64,000 bases of DNA, from the NCBI RefSeq assembly GCF_000264995.1, contig NW_006767447.1, positions 73,384 through 137,383 of the forward strand. Direction: 5' to 3'. This DNA comes from Punctularia strigosozonata HHB-11173 SS5. Lineage: Eukaryota; Basidiomycota; Agaricomycetes; Corticiales; Punctulariaceae. Numbering within the stretch: position 1 is the first letter of the stretch; every line of letters begins with the position of its first letter. The notes below the pieces were generated by a model. That model was given only the letters and a program-made list of their open reading frames with translations, made no database searches and was not told the origin of the DNA. Shown in pieces: positions 34,973 to 45,510 of the stretch. A program made the translations under genes and the position numbers.

Positions 34973-35132
34973 GTCAACATCGGAGGGCAAACGTATGCAG
35001 GAAAACATCGTCGCGCGAGGACAGCCGAGGTGACGACAGCAGAGGTGAATCCCGGTGTCGCGCGCAGTCGCGTCAAACATCGGAGCGCAAACACACACAG
35101 GGAGACATTGTCGCGCGAGGATAGCAGAGGTG
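34973..35132 (+). repeat. Pair of ~60-bp direct repeats
   Basis: Copies at 34973-35032 and 35072-35132, starting 99 bp apart. Both read GTCAA(A)CATCGGAG, then GCAAAC, and later TCGCGCGAGGA followed by AGCNGAGGTG. They differ at about a dozen positions. No repeat family is recognised. Confidence 0.8.
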
Positions 35133-36117
35133 TTTGCGTTGTGTGCGCAGAAGTGGAGGTACCTGAGCCGGCGCGGAGCGGACTTCCGCGAGACGCGACG
35201 ACTCATGACGTCGGGATCGTCGGTCGCGTTTGCCCACCGCGCCGACTTCGACTTCGACATGGCTGCCTTTCCTTCTCAGCTCAGAGTCAGCTTCCAGACT
35301 CGAAATGTCACTTCCAATCCTGGAGCGGACCACCTCTGTCAGCTCAGTTCAGCTCTCTTGCGACTCTCGACAACTCTCGGCTCTTCCGGCACGACCCACG
35401 ACGTTTCTGGGCACGCATCCCGCATTAAACCACAAACACAGGATCCACCGGCGAGCTCGTCGTCAGCGGGGCTAGCATCTGAAGGCTTAGAATATCTCGT
35501 GAATCCTACGCCGTCTCACGCTTCATGACGGCCCGAAAGGTTGCTGGTGCAGGATCTGCTGGGGGGAGCGCGGAGTCCCCGAAACCTCGGCCGATAATCG
35601 TACCTGGCGCCTGCTCGGGCTGACCGCCTGAGTTTCTGGCGCTCACCAAATGCGTGCCCGCGAGTCGGACTAACTTGTTGACAGGTGCACGGGAGCCCGG
35701 ACGATCCTGCCATATCGACCGTCCGAGGCAACTCCTTATTAGCGGCGCAACGCAGGTCTCGAGTTAACTCTGGCAAGCCTCGCGACTTAGCCTAGCTGCT
35801 CACGACGAGAGTAATGTATATACGAGCTTCATGCTTACAGCCGAAAACGGCTCGTGCAAGATAGGAGCCATGCTTCTGTGCATGCTCTCCCGTATGAATA
35901 ACTAGGTCCAATGGCAATGCACGCACAACAGCCTACCGCACTGCCGCCATGCATTGTACAAAGGTGATACACGTGCGAACAGCCATTCTTGCGGCTTTGA
36001 CCCAGACGGGCCTCTCGGCGCTAATCGCGATAGAAGCTATCGAGGACATCAACGAGGTGCATCCGTGGCCGACCCTTTGCCCCAACGCTTCCTCACCTGC
36101 ATCCAGAGCGACGTTAC

Positions 36118-38736
36118 ATGGAGGACATTTCAGCGCCTCATACCGTGGATTTGCAGGAGCAGATAGACTTGTTAGACAACGTGAGTGGTTGATCGCATGG
36201 ACCACAAAGGAGCAAAACGAGGAACTCAACGTGCTCTCTAGGGCCTCGACCGGATACGTCAAACGGACGGTACGTTTCGAAGGTCCCTGCGCACGCTGAG
36301 AGAACTGTGCGGGGAAAGCGGGCTCGTACCCACCAGGTACAGGTTGTCGGGACTGGCCAGGGTTGGGACCGATCCACCTTGCGCTGGCGGATTCGCCGAC
36401 GTATACCGGGGGACCTACAACGGCACGATTGTGGCTCTGAAGTTCATGCGACTGCACGTCAGGGATGGGAAATCGTTCATGAAGGTGCGTGACCTACGAT
36501 GCCAGACCAAACCGTCCGCTCGGTCAACTCGGCGACTACGATCAGGTGTTTTGCAGGGAGGCTGTCGTCTGGAAACGACTGAATCACCCACATATCGTCC
36601 CCTTCATCGGCATCGATCCGTCGTACCACGCGTGTATCGTGTCGGAATGGATGGAGCATGGCGATGTCATGTCGTATCTTGAAAGCCACCCGCGTGCAAA
36701 TCGCGTTCAACTGGTGAGCGTCGCGTTCTGATGCGCACCGTGTCAACCTCACGGGGCCACATCAGATCACGGACATTGCTCGTGGCTTGGAGTACATGCA
36801 TGCCAGCGGTCTCGTCCACGGGGATCTCAAAAGCGTGAGTGGGTATCCTCCTGAACGGTCAATCCATATTCAGTCATCGGGACGCAGCGCAATGTCCTCG
36901 TTGACAGCCTTGGGCATGCGCGTCTCAGTGACTTTGGTCTCGCTACGACGGTACTTGGTACCGCCACTCTGGCGCCGACTGCTGGGTCGTCAGCAAATTG
37001 GGGCTCGTTTCATTACATGCCCCCCTGAGTTGTTCGATCCGATGGTACAGGATAAGAGCTTGACGTGGAAGTCTGACGTGTATGCATTTGGGATGACCGC
37101 ATGGGAGGTGAGTGCAAGTTCGACGTCGCCGAACCACGTAAACCGATCCGACTTGCAGATCTTTGATGGGAGGCATCCTTTTTTCCATGTTGCAAACATG
37201 TTCTTGGTCATTCGTGAGGTTCTCGACGGTGTACGACCAACACGTCCTCTGCATGCAGGCCTGGACGATTTCATATGGAGTAATGTCATCAGCTCCTGCT
37301 GGGTAGCAAATCCGTCTGAGCGACCTCGGATTTCGGAAGTACTAGATCGGCTTCAATGGTATGAAACCGCTGAATGGTTGATTGCGAAGCTGCTGGATGA
37401 AGGCCTTGCGGAGGTGGATCGACAAGGTCTCGACGAGATGCTGTCTACAGGTTGGCCGGCGCGTCATCATGTTCCCACAAGCTCTGTACTGAACTCGCAC
37501 AGAGATAGGCAGGGCTGCTATATTCACTATCGCTGATTCAAGCACGCTTTCTGAGTCTTTTGAAGCCATGCTAGGCGAATCAACAGACTCAGACTTGCGC
37601 GAGACACGAGCGATCGATACGATATTGGTCCTCGGCACAATGTCGTCGTTCCTGCCAGGCGTGAACTTGAAGCGATATCCCAGACACATGATGGACAAAC
37701 TTGTGCCTCACGTTGACAAGAGACGACCGGGGATCCAGCAGGCGATGGCGAGGATGACACGCTATTGCGGTGGTACGCGGTATTTGGATGCGTTGTGCGC
37801 GTTGTATTGACTCCATCATCATGGCTAGCGCTGCAGCGTACGATGCAAGGTCATTCCAATTATGTATTCTCTGTTTCCTTCTCTCCGGATGGCTCGCAAA
37901 TCGCCTCGGGCTCAGGGGACCACACATGCCGGATTTGGAACGCGGAAACCGGGAAGGAAGTCGGCGAGCCTTTACGGGGGCACACGGACGAGGTCAGATC
38001 GGTGTCGTTTTCCCCCGATGGAAAGCGCCTTGCCTCTGGCTCATTGGACCGCACCGTGCGACTGTGGGACGTGGAGACAGGGCTGCAGATCAGGCAGCCG
38101 CTCGAAGGGCATACGGACTGGGTTGCGTGTGTCGCATTCTCACCCGACGGCCACCGCATCGTCTCGGGCTCAGGCGACGCGACGCTCCGACTCTGGGACG
38201 CGCAGACGGGACAGGCCATCGGCGAGCCTTTCCGGGGTCACTCTGACTGGGTTCGGAGCGTCGCATTTTCACCGGATGGGAAGCACATCGCCTCAGGATC
38301 CAGCGACCACACGATTCGACTCTGGGACGCCGAGACAGGTGAGCCAGTCGGGGACCCGCTGCGAGGCCGCGATAGCTACGTTGTGTCAGTCGCATATTCC
38401 CCCGATGGTGCGCGCATCGTCTCGGGCTCCGACAACAAGACGGTCCGGATCTGGGACGCTCAGACAAGGCAGACGGTGGTGGGGCCGCTGCAAGGGCACA
38501 AAGACGCGGTCCGCTCGGTGGCGTTCTCGCGGGATGGCAAGCACGTCGTCTCCGGCTCCTACGACGGCACGATGCGGATATGGGACGCGCAGACGGGACA
38601 GACCGTGGCAGGGCCTTGGGAAGCCCAGGGTGGCCGCTGGGGGGCTTGCTCCGTTGCGTTCTCGCCCGATGGCAAGCGCCTCGTCTCGGGGGGTTATGAC
38701 AACGTGGTGAAGATATGGGACGCAGAGGTTGATTAG
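36118..38736 (+). CDS. Protein kinase-WD40 fusion (one apparent 1-nt shift)
   Basis: Proposed exons: 36118-36180, 36242-36484, 36546-36713, 36766-36834, 36888-37107, 37159-37450, 37509-37772, 37829-38736. The N-terminal part is a tyrosine-kinase-like (TKL) domain: glycine loop CAGGFADVYRG, VALKFM with the catalytic Lys, HPHIVPFIGI, LVHGDLKSRNVLV as catalytic loop (HGD for HRD), LSDFGLA, SFHYMPPELFD, KSDVYAFGMTAWE and a C-lobe ending NPSERPRISEVLDRL. About 100 residues of linker follow, then seven WD40 repeats from 37838 to 38736, each ending IWD or LWD (RIWNAETGKEV, RLWDVETGLQI and so on), enough for one closed propeller. The last two introns join the parts in frame. One C too many in a C6 run at 37020-37025, inside the MPPEL motif, breaks the frame; it is either a sequencing error or a real lesion. 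If the fusion is wrong, the window has a kinase (to about 37536) and a separate WD40 gene (37765-38736). Confidence 0.7.
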
Positions 38737-41302
38737 GCCAGCGTGGTGCGTCGGGATGGGATCGTTTCGAGGTGCGTATCCGCTTTCGTCGTGCATGGAC
38801 CTCCCTGACGAGTCAAAATGGTAGTTGACGGCGTCGATTCGCGTCAACCGGCTAGAAGCGCATGAGGTGGAGATTACCCGCGAAACATCATCCATACAGC
38901 GATGATATTATCTTGGAAATTGTCAACGGCTTGAAAGGCGCACCAGAGACCGTTCACGCGACTCAGTGGCCGCCGTGTTTCCATACCCAGATCTTCCAAG
39001 GTGCGGCACGTACCGTACGCCGTGTATATTTGCAGCGCTTCCCCGTTCTCGTCGACGCAGTGCCCTTATGTATCATGCGCCACGGAAAGAGTGGTCGATT
39101 GGGAGGCGACATCATAACATCCATGCAACAACGAAATACAGCGGGGGGCGAATAATTAGGGTGTTCAGGGGAAAAGAATGACCACGTCGTCGCACATCGA
39201 AGTTCCTTCTATCCATAGAGAAAGGGCGTCCGAGCGCAGGCGATTTGACAGCTTTTGGTGCGACAATATCGAGCGAGGAGGAGGCGTATTGGAGAGGCCT
39301 AGCGCGGACGTGGTTGGCATCAGCAGCAACCGTCGAATGGCGCCTCCTTGGTCACCTTCGTTTCATGGACTGTGGACTTGAGCATGGGTCCTCGTGGGCC
39401 TGGCAGACAGTCACAGGTACATATTCAAAACATACGTTTCACTAAGGAAAGAGTCCCCACCTTCGAATTCGCTTGCATTGCCATTAGTTCGGCGGACTTG
39501 AACCGGGGAGTTTGAGAGTGCATAGCCACGACATGACCTAATAAGGAGGTGACACTGTTCCTTGTCAACGGCCTCTCTTGCTGCTGCGACTCTCTGACTC
39601 CAAAGCTTTGTGACGTGCACCCGAGCTCCAAGGATTTAAACTCTGGATACGTGACACAGAGGCTACTAGCTGCGAAGCAATGTGTCAATAATAACGGAGC
39701 CCTTCCTGGTCGCTGGAGCTGTGTAATCACTTCGCCGCTACGCACGGGGCAATCCGCTGCGCTATGCACGATGGAGCCGTCGCCTATACCCGCCGAGCGG
39801 GTGCCGCTCTTGGAATGGATATGTGCCCGAAAACTGGTGTGACATCTGGGGTCAACCCCAGTTCTCGCTGACACCTGGCAATCACCCCCGGATGTGTCTG
39901 CTCGTATATCATGGTCTCTCGAAGACCATCGTTTGGTCCTCGGACACGCCCGTGTGTTGACCGCCTTGCCGAAGAATGACCAAGAACAGGATCTTGCGCT
40001 GCCGGGTGCATCGGCATGTATGTCGGCAGCGTGGCCGCCTTCAACCTATTCGATGTTTGTGCTCGGCCTACGATCAGTTGACCTCGACCATTGGATTTGC
40101 CGTCGCTGTTAGATCGCGGCTGCGGCTCTACATGCAGGATTTGCAAATGAGAAGGTGATGTAGACAATGCGGTCACTCACAACCCGAGGTCTCGAGGTCC
40201 TTAGAGGCTGCAATAAGTCCGCATACGGACATCTATTCACTGTCCCAATCCTACCACTCCGCGGACAGCAGGACTACGGCAAGTGCATCGCAATTTTATT
40301 CTTCGCTGCCGCGCACCGCCGCGCACGGCAATACCACGACGAAGCGTCAAATCCGAGTACGCGTAAGTGATCTCACCCACGTTTGCGTGGTGCCGCGTGC
40401 GTAGTGGGAAGTTCAACTCTCGAAGCGCTTTCGAATCTGCGCAGCCATGGGCGCTTTTAGGCGGTGCTGATGCCGTCTAGGGTACCCTGGTCGTCCTGAC
40501 GTCATCTTTGTTCATAGTGATCTTTGGTTCTCCCTGGCTCTTTGGCGATATCAACTGACAGACTCTCATGGGACTATATACTACGATGCACCCGCGGTAC
40601 AATGGAGATTTTTAAGACAGCCATACCGATCATGGGGTCCACGACGCTCTCGGAGTCGAAAGGTCAATAACTGCGCATGCGCCGGTCTTTAGCGAGGATC
40701 ATAAAGTTGATCGAAGTGGATGTGCGTCCGTGTTACGGCCAGCGATTCTCCGTGCACCGCGGCCTGGAACAGCCTTCAACAGTGCTAGCGCCTTAGTCGT
40801 GTTGGATCGGGAGTACAAGTCATTCGGCAGGTTTGAACGTGCAACGGAAACAGGCTACGGATTAGGAATTGAAGCGAAATGGCACCACGGAATCGCATTG
40901 AACGCCACGCAAGTGATCTGGGGTTCCGCACATTTTCAACTTCCTGTGTACGTCCTCGACGGCCTCTCCGTGCCCGGCGTGGAATAATACGCGCAGCTGA
41001 CGATGTTGCTAGATGCTGGCAGATGCATGACCTCATGCCGCTCGCCGACGGGTCGGACCTCTATACAGTTGTGTAGATCACTGCGTGTGTACTGTTCGTG
41101 CCTCCTCTCCTGTTGGAACAACGCTGCTGACGGAGCCTGCGGAATGGAATTCGTCCTCGAACGAACGAGGGTCGCCACAGCATTTGAAAAACCGAATCTC
41201 ACCAGGTATAAGAGAGCTGGATGCTCGAATAGGTTTCTTCAGCGAACGACGCAACCTCATCCAAGTACAATCTCAATACACCCTCGCATCTGAATCGATA
41301 CA
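38737..41302. other. 2.6-kb gene-free stretch
   Basis: Frames on both strands (38862-39155, 39425-39874 -, 39784-40176 -, 40730-40987) show no motif and no coherent splicing. A GGTTCAAGTCC match on the minus strand at about 39493-39503 was tested as a tRNA B box and rejected. A TATA-like element at 41207 belongs to the next gene. Confidence 0.5.
41207..41214 (+). promoter_or_regulatory. TATA-like element of the glycopeptide gene
   Basis: TATAAGAG, 89-96 bases before the ATG at 41303. Spacing fits a core promoter for a secreted protein gene. Confidence 0.5.
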
Positions 41303-41965
41303 ATGTTCGCTCTCTCTGTTGCTGCAGTCGTCGCTGCCGTTGCCGGCTATGCCGCCGCCCAGGAGTCTCATCAGATCTCCGTAAGTCGCGTCAGAACTGC
41401 TGCCTCTCTTGCTGACCTCTCCCGCAGATGACCAACAACTGCGGCTCCGGCAACCCTGTTTTTATTGACGAGGCGAATGCCACCCCTCAAGGCCCGACCA
41501 CCATCCAAGGGCAAGTACTCGGCGGGATCGCCTGGATTGACGGCTTTGCCGGTGCCGACTGCCAGAACTCGGGCGTGAACTGCGGCGCCGTCGAGTTCAC
41601 GCTCCGTAATGACGCTCCCAACCAGAACGCGGCCGACTTCACGCTCGAGCCCCAGCCCGAGAACGGCAACCACCAGTTGTGAGTGTGATCCGCTTTCACT
41701 CCTCGCTTCGTCGAAGCTGACTTTGAAAATGTTCCTAGCACGTACCCGATGTCGTTCAGCTACATTGGCGGCGGTGCGTGCGCCGGCATCAGCGACAACT
41801 GCCCGTCTGCGAGCGCTTGTCCCGATGCTTTCACGGACCCCACCAACGGCACTCCTCTGCAATGCGTGGGCACCAATGCTGGGGTTAATATCTCTCTTAT
41901 GTCCGTCCTCCAACACGACCGTACTGACTATCAACATGATACAGATTCAAATCACCTTCTGCTAA
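41303..41965 (+). CDS. Secreted thaumatin-like 'glycopeptide' protein
   Basis: Small secreted protein of the basidiomycete 'glycopeptide' type, distantly thaumatin-like; function unknown. Proposed exons: 41303-41380, 41428-41678, 41739-41883, 41945-41965 (164 aa, frame closes). A signal peptide is evident (MFALSVAAVVAAVAGYAAAQ, cleavage likely after AAA or AAAQ). The mature part has MTNNCGSGNPVFID, eight or more Cys, the segment FAGADCQNSGVNCGAVEFTL, FSYIGGGACAGISDNCPSAS and the conserved end QITFC. The last exon is only 21 nt and is supported by that ending; its donor is GTTAAT. Cys-rich and without a membrane segment, it should be exported and disulfide-bonded. Family members are often abundant during fruiting or wood growth, as I recall. 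Confidence 0.88.
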
Positions 41966-42467
41966 ATGCGCGTAGCTGTGCACAGCTGATGTCCAACATG
42001 TTCTTGAGCAACTGTCTCCTGCGCTCTTGTACATTAGTTATAATGATGAAAATTGATGATTTCTTAAATCAGAGCCGCCCTACGTGCGGGCGTCCTTCAG
42101 CTTTGCCTTCAAGTGTGCTTCAACTGTACAAGTGTGGCAATGCTTATCGCCGGACCCGATGGCCTTCATTAATTGCCAACCATCATGATAATGTCTGCCC
42201 CATCCAACGTAACCGCCATGAACTTCGCGGCTTCGCTATGGTTGGTATATGATGGGTGCTGAGCAACGCCGGTGCGTGGGTGAGAATCCGGACTGATCAT
42301 ATGCATGGCAATGTATGTATATACGCTTCAACGCCTTGTCGCTGCGTGCAAGTCCCACGACTGAGTACGTGATCACGGGCTCCCTGCGAACGTGCGTGAA
42401 GATCGTCTGAGAGACACATGTTGGTACATTGAGACTCGCGATGTCGAGGCGAAAAGACGTATGGTTA
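41966..42467. other. Intergenic, convergent 3' ends
   Basis: Between the stops of the glycopeptide (+) and the alpha/beta hydrolase (-). Nothing further is recognised; AT content is higher than in the flanking genes. Confidence 0.55.
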
Positions 42468-43508
42468 CTACAAACAGCTTGCAAGGAACTCCACCGCTTT
42501 ACCGACTGCATCCTCTGCCGCAGGCGCCTCGACGCCGAAGTTGTCCTTGCTGAGCAGTCCGTGCTCCGCGTCCGGTACAGGGATCAGCTCGTTCTTGATC
42601 CCCGCTTCGTCTAGCAGCGCCTTCAACGTCTCGCTGTGGGCGAGCGGTACCGCGGTGTCCGCCATTCCATGTACTGAGACGACGGGAGGGAGCTCGCGGA
42701 CGAACAGCAACGGGAACAGAGGACGGATTTCGTCGTCCAGCGCGTGAGCCCGCGCGTCTTTTGTAGGCAGCGCTCCTAGAGTTTTGCTGAGCCCCGGGCG
42801 ATTGGTGAGGTAGTCTGGGATGACACCCTCTTGAATGACATATATCATCGTCATGTGCCGCCCATCGGCGCACTCGTACGTGGGCGCCCGCATGGGCGAG
42901 CCCGAAGACGGTGGCGGGTGAAGAAGCTTGTCGAGGTCGAAGGATTTGTTGAGGCCGCCGAAGAAAGGCACACCGTCAGGGTGCGGGTGCACATAATGAT
43001 CGTCAAGGAGGTCGCTCAACCCGAACATGTTCAGCACAGCTTTGGGCTTGAGGGATGCCTGAAGAGCATACTGAAGCGCCATGTAGCCACCCGCGGAGGC
43101 GCCCGCAGTAAATATAGAGTTGGAGGGGACGAGGCCGGAAGGAAGGGAGTTGCGGAAGGCGTCGGAGCTGAGGAAGGATGAAAGCGCGCGAATGTCGGCG
43201 AGGATATCATGCCCGTTGAAGGGCAGCAGGAGGCGATAGTCCGCGGTAATAAAGATCCACTTGCGCTTGAGTGCGGCGTCTAGCAGAGTATTTTCGGTCC
43301 TCCATAAGATTTCAAGTAATAGCAAGCGGGACTTACCACACAGCGAGAATGGAAACAAGTCATCGTCGCGCGATCCGCAGTACAGACCGCCGCCGTGGAA
43401 CCAGATGAGGATGGGTGCGGAGCCATTCGCGTCTGGGGCATACAAGTCCAGTTTGACGTCAATACCGCCGACGTGCGAGTATATGAGGGTTTTCGGGGAA
43501 GAAGACAT
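42468..43508 (-). CDS. HSL-type alpha/beta hydrolase (esterase/lipase)
   Basis: Alpha/beta-hydrolase of the hormone-sensitive-lipase/carboxylesterase group (Abhydrolase_3), likely a cytosolic esterase of unknown substrate. Exons 43508-43337 and 43279-42468 (327 aa, frame closes). Motifs: oxyanion-hole HGGG in ILIWFHGGGLYCGS at about 42-45, nucleophile elbow GASAGG, acid Asp in HGMADTAVPLAHSE, and His in PDAEHGLL. No signal peptide is seen at the chosen Met (MSSSPKTLIYSHVG); the frame is open to 43577 but that start would add a non-conserved extension. The lid region (HPHPDGVPFFGG) is typical of fungal members. It converges with the glycopeptide gene. Confidence 0.9.
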   Translation of the reverse strand: MSSSPKTLIYSHVGGIDVKLDLYAPDANGSAPILIWFHGGGLYCGSRDDDLFPFSLCGKSRLLLLEILWRTENTLLDAALKRKWIFITADYRLLLPFNGHDILADIRALSSFLSSDAFRNSLPSGLVPSNSIFTAGASAGGYMALQYALQASLKPKAVLNMFGLSDLLDDHYVHPHPDGVPFFGGLNKSFDLDKLLHPPPSSGSPMRAPTYECADGRHMTMIYVIQEGVIPDYLTNRPGLSKTLGALPTKDARAHALDDEIRPLFPLLFVRELPPVVSVHGMADTAVPLAHSETLKALLDEAGIKNELIPVPDAEHGLLSKDNFGVEAPAAEDAVGKAVEFLASCL

Positions 43509-45002
43509 GGCCGCTCTGCAAGGATCTGGATGGTTCAGCTGAATCGACTGATCCAAAGGCTGGCGATGTCGATCCACGGGTCGCTCTCTTCATATCGTAG
43601 TCGATTGCTTTCGGCGTATCCTTATTTCGTATGCGTATGCTGATAAAGCATGGGAGTCAGCGGGACGTCAGGCTTATCGACGGTTGAATCAGCGTGACGA
43701 CTTGCCACAAGGTTCAGTGCCACCTTTGGATGGAGATGGCGAGACTAAAATATTTGATCCTGGTTGTGGGCACCGAAAAGGAGAAGAGATCCTAGAAAAG
43801 GTGAGTAAGAACCATCGAAGAGGAACAAATGTGTACGACGATATGTACGCGAGTAATACTGCTTACGTAGGTGAGTTGTCAGGTAACCGGGGGGACGTTC
43901 CTGATCATGTGACATTTTTTGCAGTGTTCACTGCCTTCTTGGTATTACTTACGCTCGTCAAGCGAGGACTTGGCCGGCGCTGCAAGCGTGGCCGTTTTCT
44001 AATTTATTCTCCCGCGACAGCACACAGAATCAGTCGATATCATACATCAGCTCGGTCGACATGTATCACTCTCTTCGTCCATATGCTCTGCGCTATCCAG
44101 TGGGTCAAGCTTGTGCGCGTGTCGTACAAGGCGCCAGGTATAAAGCCCCGATCGTGATATATGCTTCTTCACAGCATGTTGAAGCTGATGCTCCCCTTCC
44201 ACGACTGCGATCTCTGTGAATTGCGTTCGGTGGGTCAAAAGGTAGACCCGATATTAGGGTCAGTCAGCTGCTTCCGAGATTTCGCCGGTCCACCTGAAGC
44301 GATCGCATACCGGTGCTCGGACGATATCGATTGGCTGTGCACCGCCTAACGCCCTCGGGCGCGTGATGTCGTCGCGTATCTCCTCGGGCAGTATGATTTG
44401 AAGCAAATGTCGAAGTACCCTCCGAGAACACTCAACTATCCTTGCCATCCTCTTGTTGCGCCTACGATGCACAAGCGTGAACATCAGCAAAACAGTCTCA
44501 CACAGGACAACTATGAATGCTTGTGGGAAGGATTGACGAACAGTATCTGGAAACTGATGTAGGATGCTATATTGGGACACCTGAGGTTTCTCAAGCCGCA
44601 ACAATGGCATTAACACTGGCATTCACTAGATTCTCATCGACATAGTCATAGCACCGTGCGGTAGGTTTGCTCGTCTCATATAATTTTGCACCAGGCAAAG
44701 AATACCGAGGTGCCACATGCAATCACATAGCGAAGATCACATTTACGATTTTCATTTGTGCATAGGCCCGCGATATTCCCAGATCAAGTGCTGGATCATG
44801 TTCGATCTCAAAATTAGCCCCAAGCTTGCATTCTACATCATGTTGGCGCTATATCAAGAGGCAAGGGCCAATGATCCAAGATGTGGTGGTCTAAATACAT
44901 GATTGACCCAACAGATAGGAATGCTGCTGGTACGTATAAAGCGCACGGAAGCCGACGAACTTCTCCTCGATTTCGCTCGTCGTAATCCTGCGAGTCCACG
45001 TT
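43509..45002. other. 1.5-kb stretch without a supported gene
   Basis: Frames at 43684-44157 (+) and 44260-44622 (-) each contain a hydrophobic segment next to a basic run (VFTAFLVLLTLV then KRGLGRRCKRG; FIVVLCETVLLMFTLV then HRRRNKR). They resemble pieces of membrane proteins but no complete gene or family could be built. They may be decayed remnants, given the damaged DUF6534 gene next door. Confidence 0.4.
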
Positions 45003-45510
45003 ATGCCAGAATCTTTTTCTCTCAACTCACTAGGCAATACAGTGGGAGCAATCTATTTGGGTGTACTACTTGATGCTCTGCTGTTCGGTGTCACCAATGT
45101 GCAAGCATACATGTACTTCCACAGTTGTGAACGGGATCGCACAACGCTGAAGCTCCTGGTGAGTAGTATTTTAAGGTACAGAATCTTTCTTCATGCCTGC
45201 CTCCGATGGAACGAGCAGATTGTAATGCTGTGGATCTTGTCCGCGCTGCACACCGCATTCGGAGCATATTCACTTTGGTTTGACCTAATCACGCAATTCG
45301 GGAACTACTTCAACTTATTGCATCCCCTATGGTAACACTCTCTTGCGTGCCTTTGCTTCCAGTGACGTTGATCATACCACAGGGCGTTTTGGGTACGCAA
45401 GCATGGACTCTGAACGTCTGTCACTAACACGCTAATATCCTTTGCAGGCAACCATACCAGCCGCAGTACGTTAGATGTTCATCTACAGTTGGAACATGTG
45501 TATGAGGGTG
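45003..45510 (+). pseudogene. DUF6534-family membrane protein, apparently decayed
   Basis: The N-terminal half of a DUF6534-type protein (multi-pass membrane family of Agaricomycetes, function unknown). Exon 45003-45158 encodes NTVGAIYLGVLLDALLFGVT and AYMYFHSCERDRTTLKLL. Exon 45219-45331 encodes IVMLWILSALHTAFGAYSLW and TQFGNYFNLLHPLW. These are the family's first two membrane helices in the right order. A third exon (about 45396-45408) and a fourth (from 45447, ATIPAAV) seem to continue into MFIYSWNMCMR, but an in-frame TAG lies at 45472-45474. Later short segments (SDRNWFLVAPV near 45690) look like the next helix in scattered pieces. Either the gene is broken or I missed a splice choice. 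Confidence 0.55.

Larger units (their letters stand above)
34459..36117. other. 1.7-kb gene-free stretch with repeats
   Basis: No gene supported. It carries the first copy of a ~165-bp dispersed repeat (34573-34737) and a pair of ~60-bp direct repeats (34973-35032, 35072-35132). Frames at 34877-35428, 35055-35528 (+) and 34892-35260 (-) overlap those repeats and show no family similarity. Confidence 0.55.

Noticed and set aside
39480-39570. Possible tRNA on the minus strand (B-box-like GGTTCAAGTCC)
   Set aside because: The T stem does not pair properly and no acceptor or anticodon arm could be built.
41371-41937. 188-codon minus-strand frame over the glycopeptide gene
   Set aside because: The sense strand has a signal peptide, conserved Cys and valid introns; the antisense frame has no motif.
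43684-44622. Membrane-protein-like pieces on both strands
   Set aside because: Hydrophobic plus basic segments are visible but no start, splice path or family could be established.
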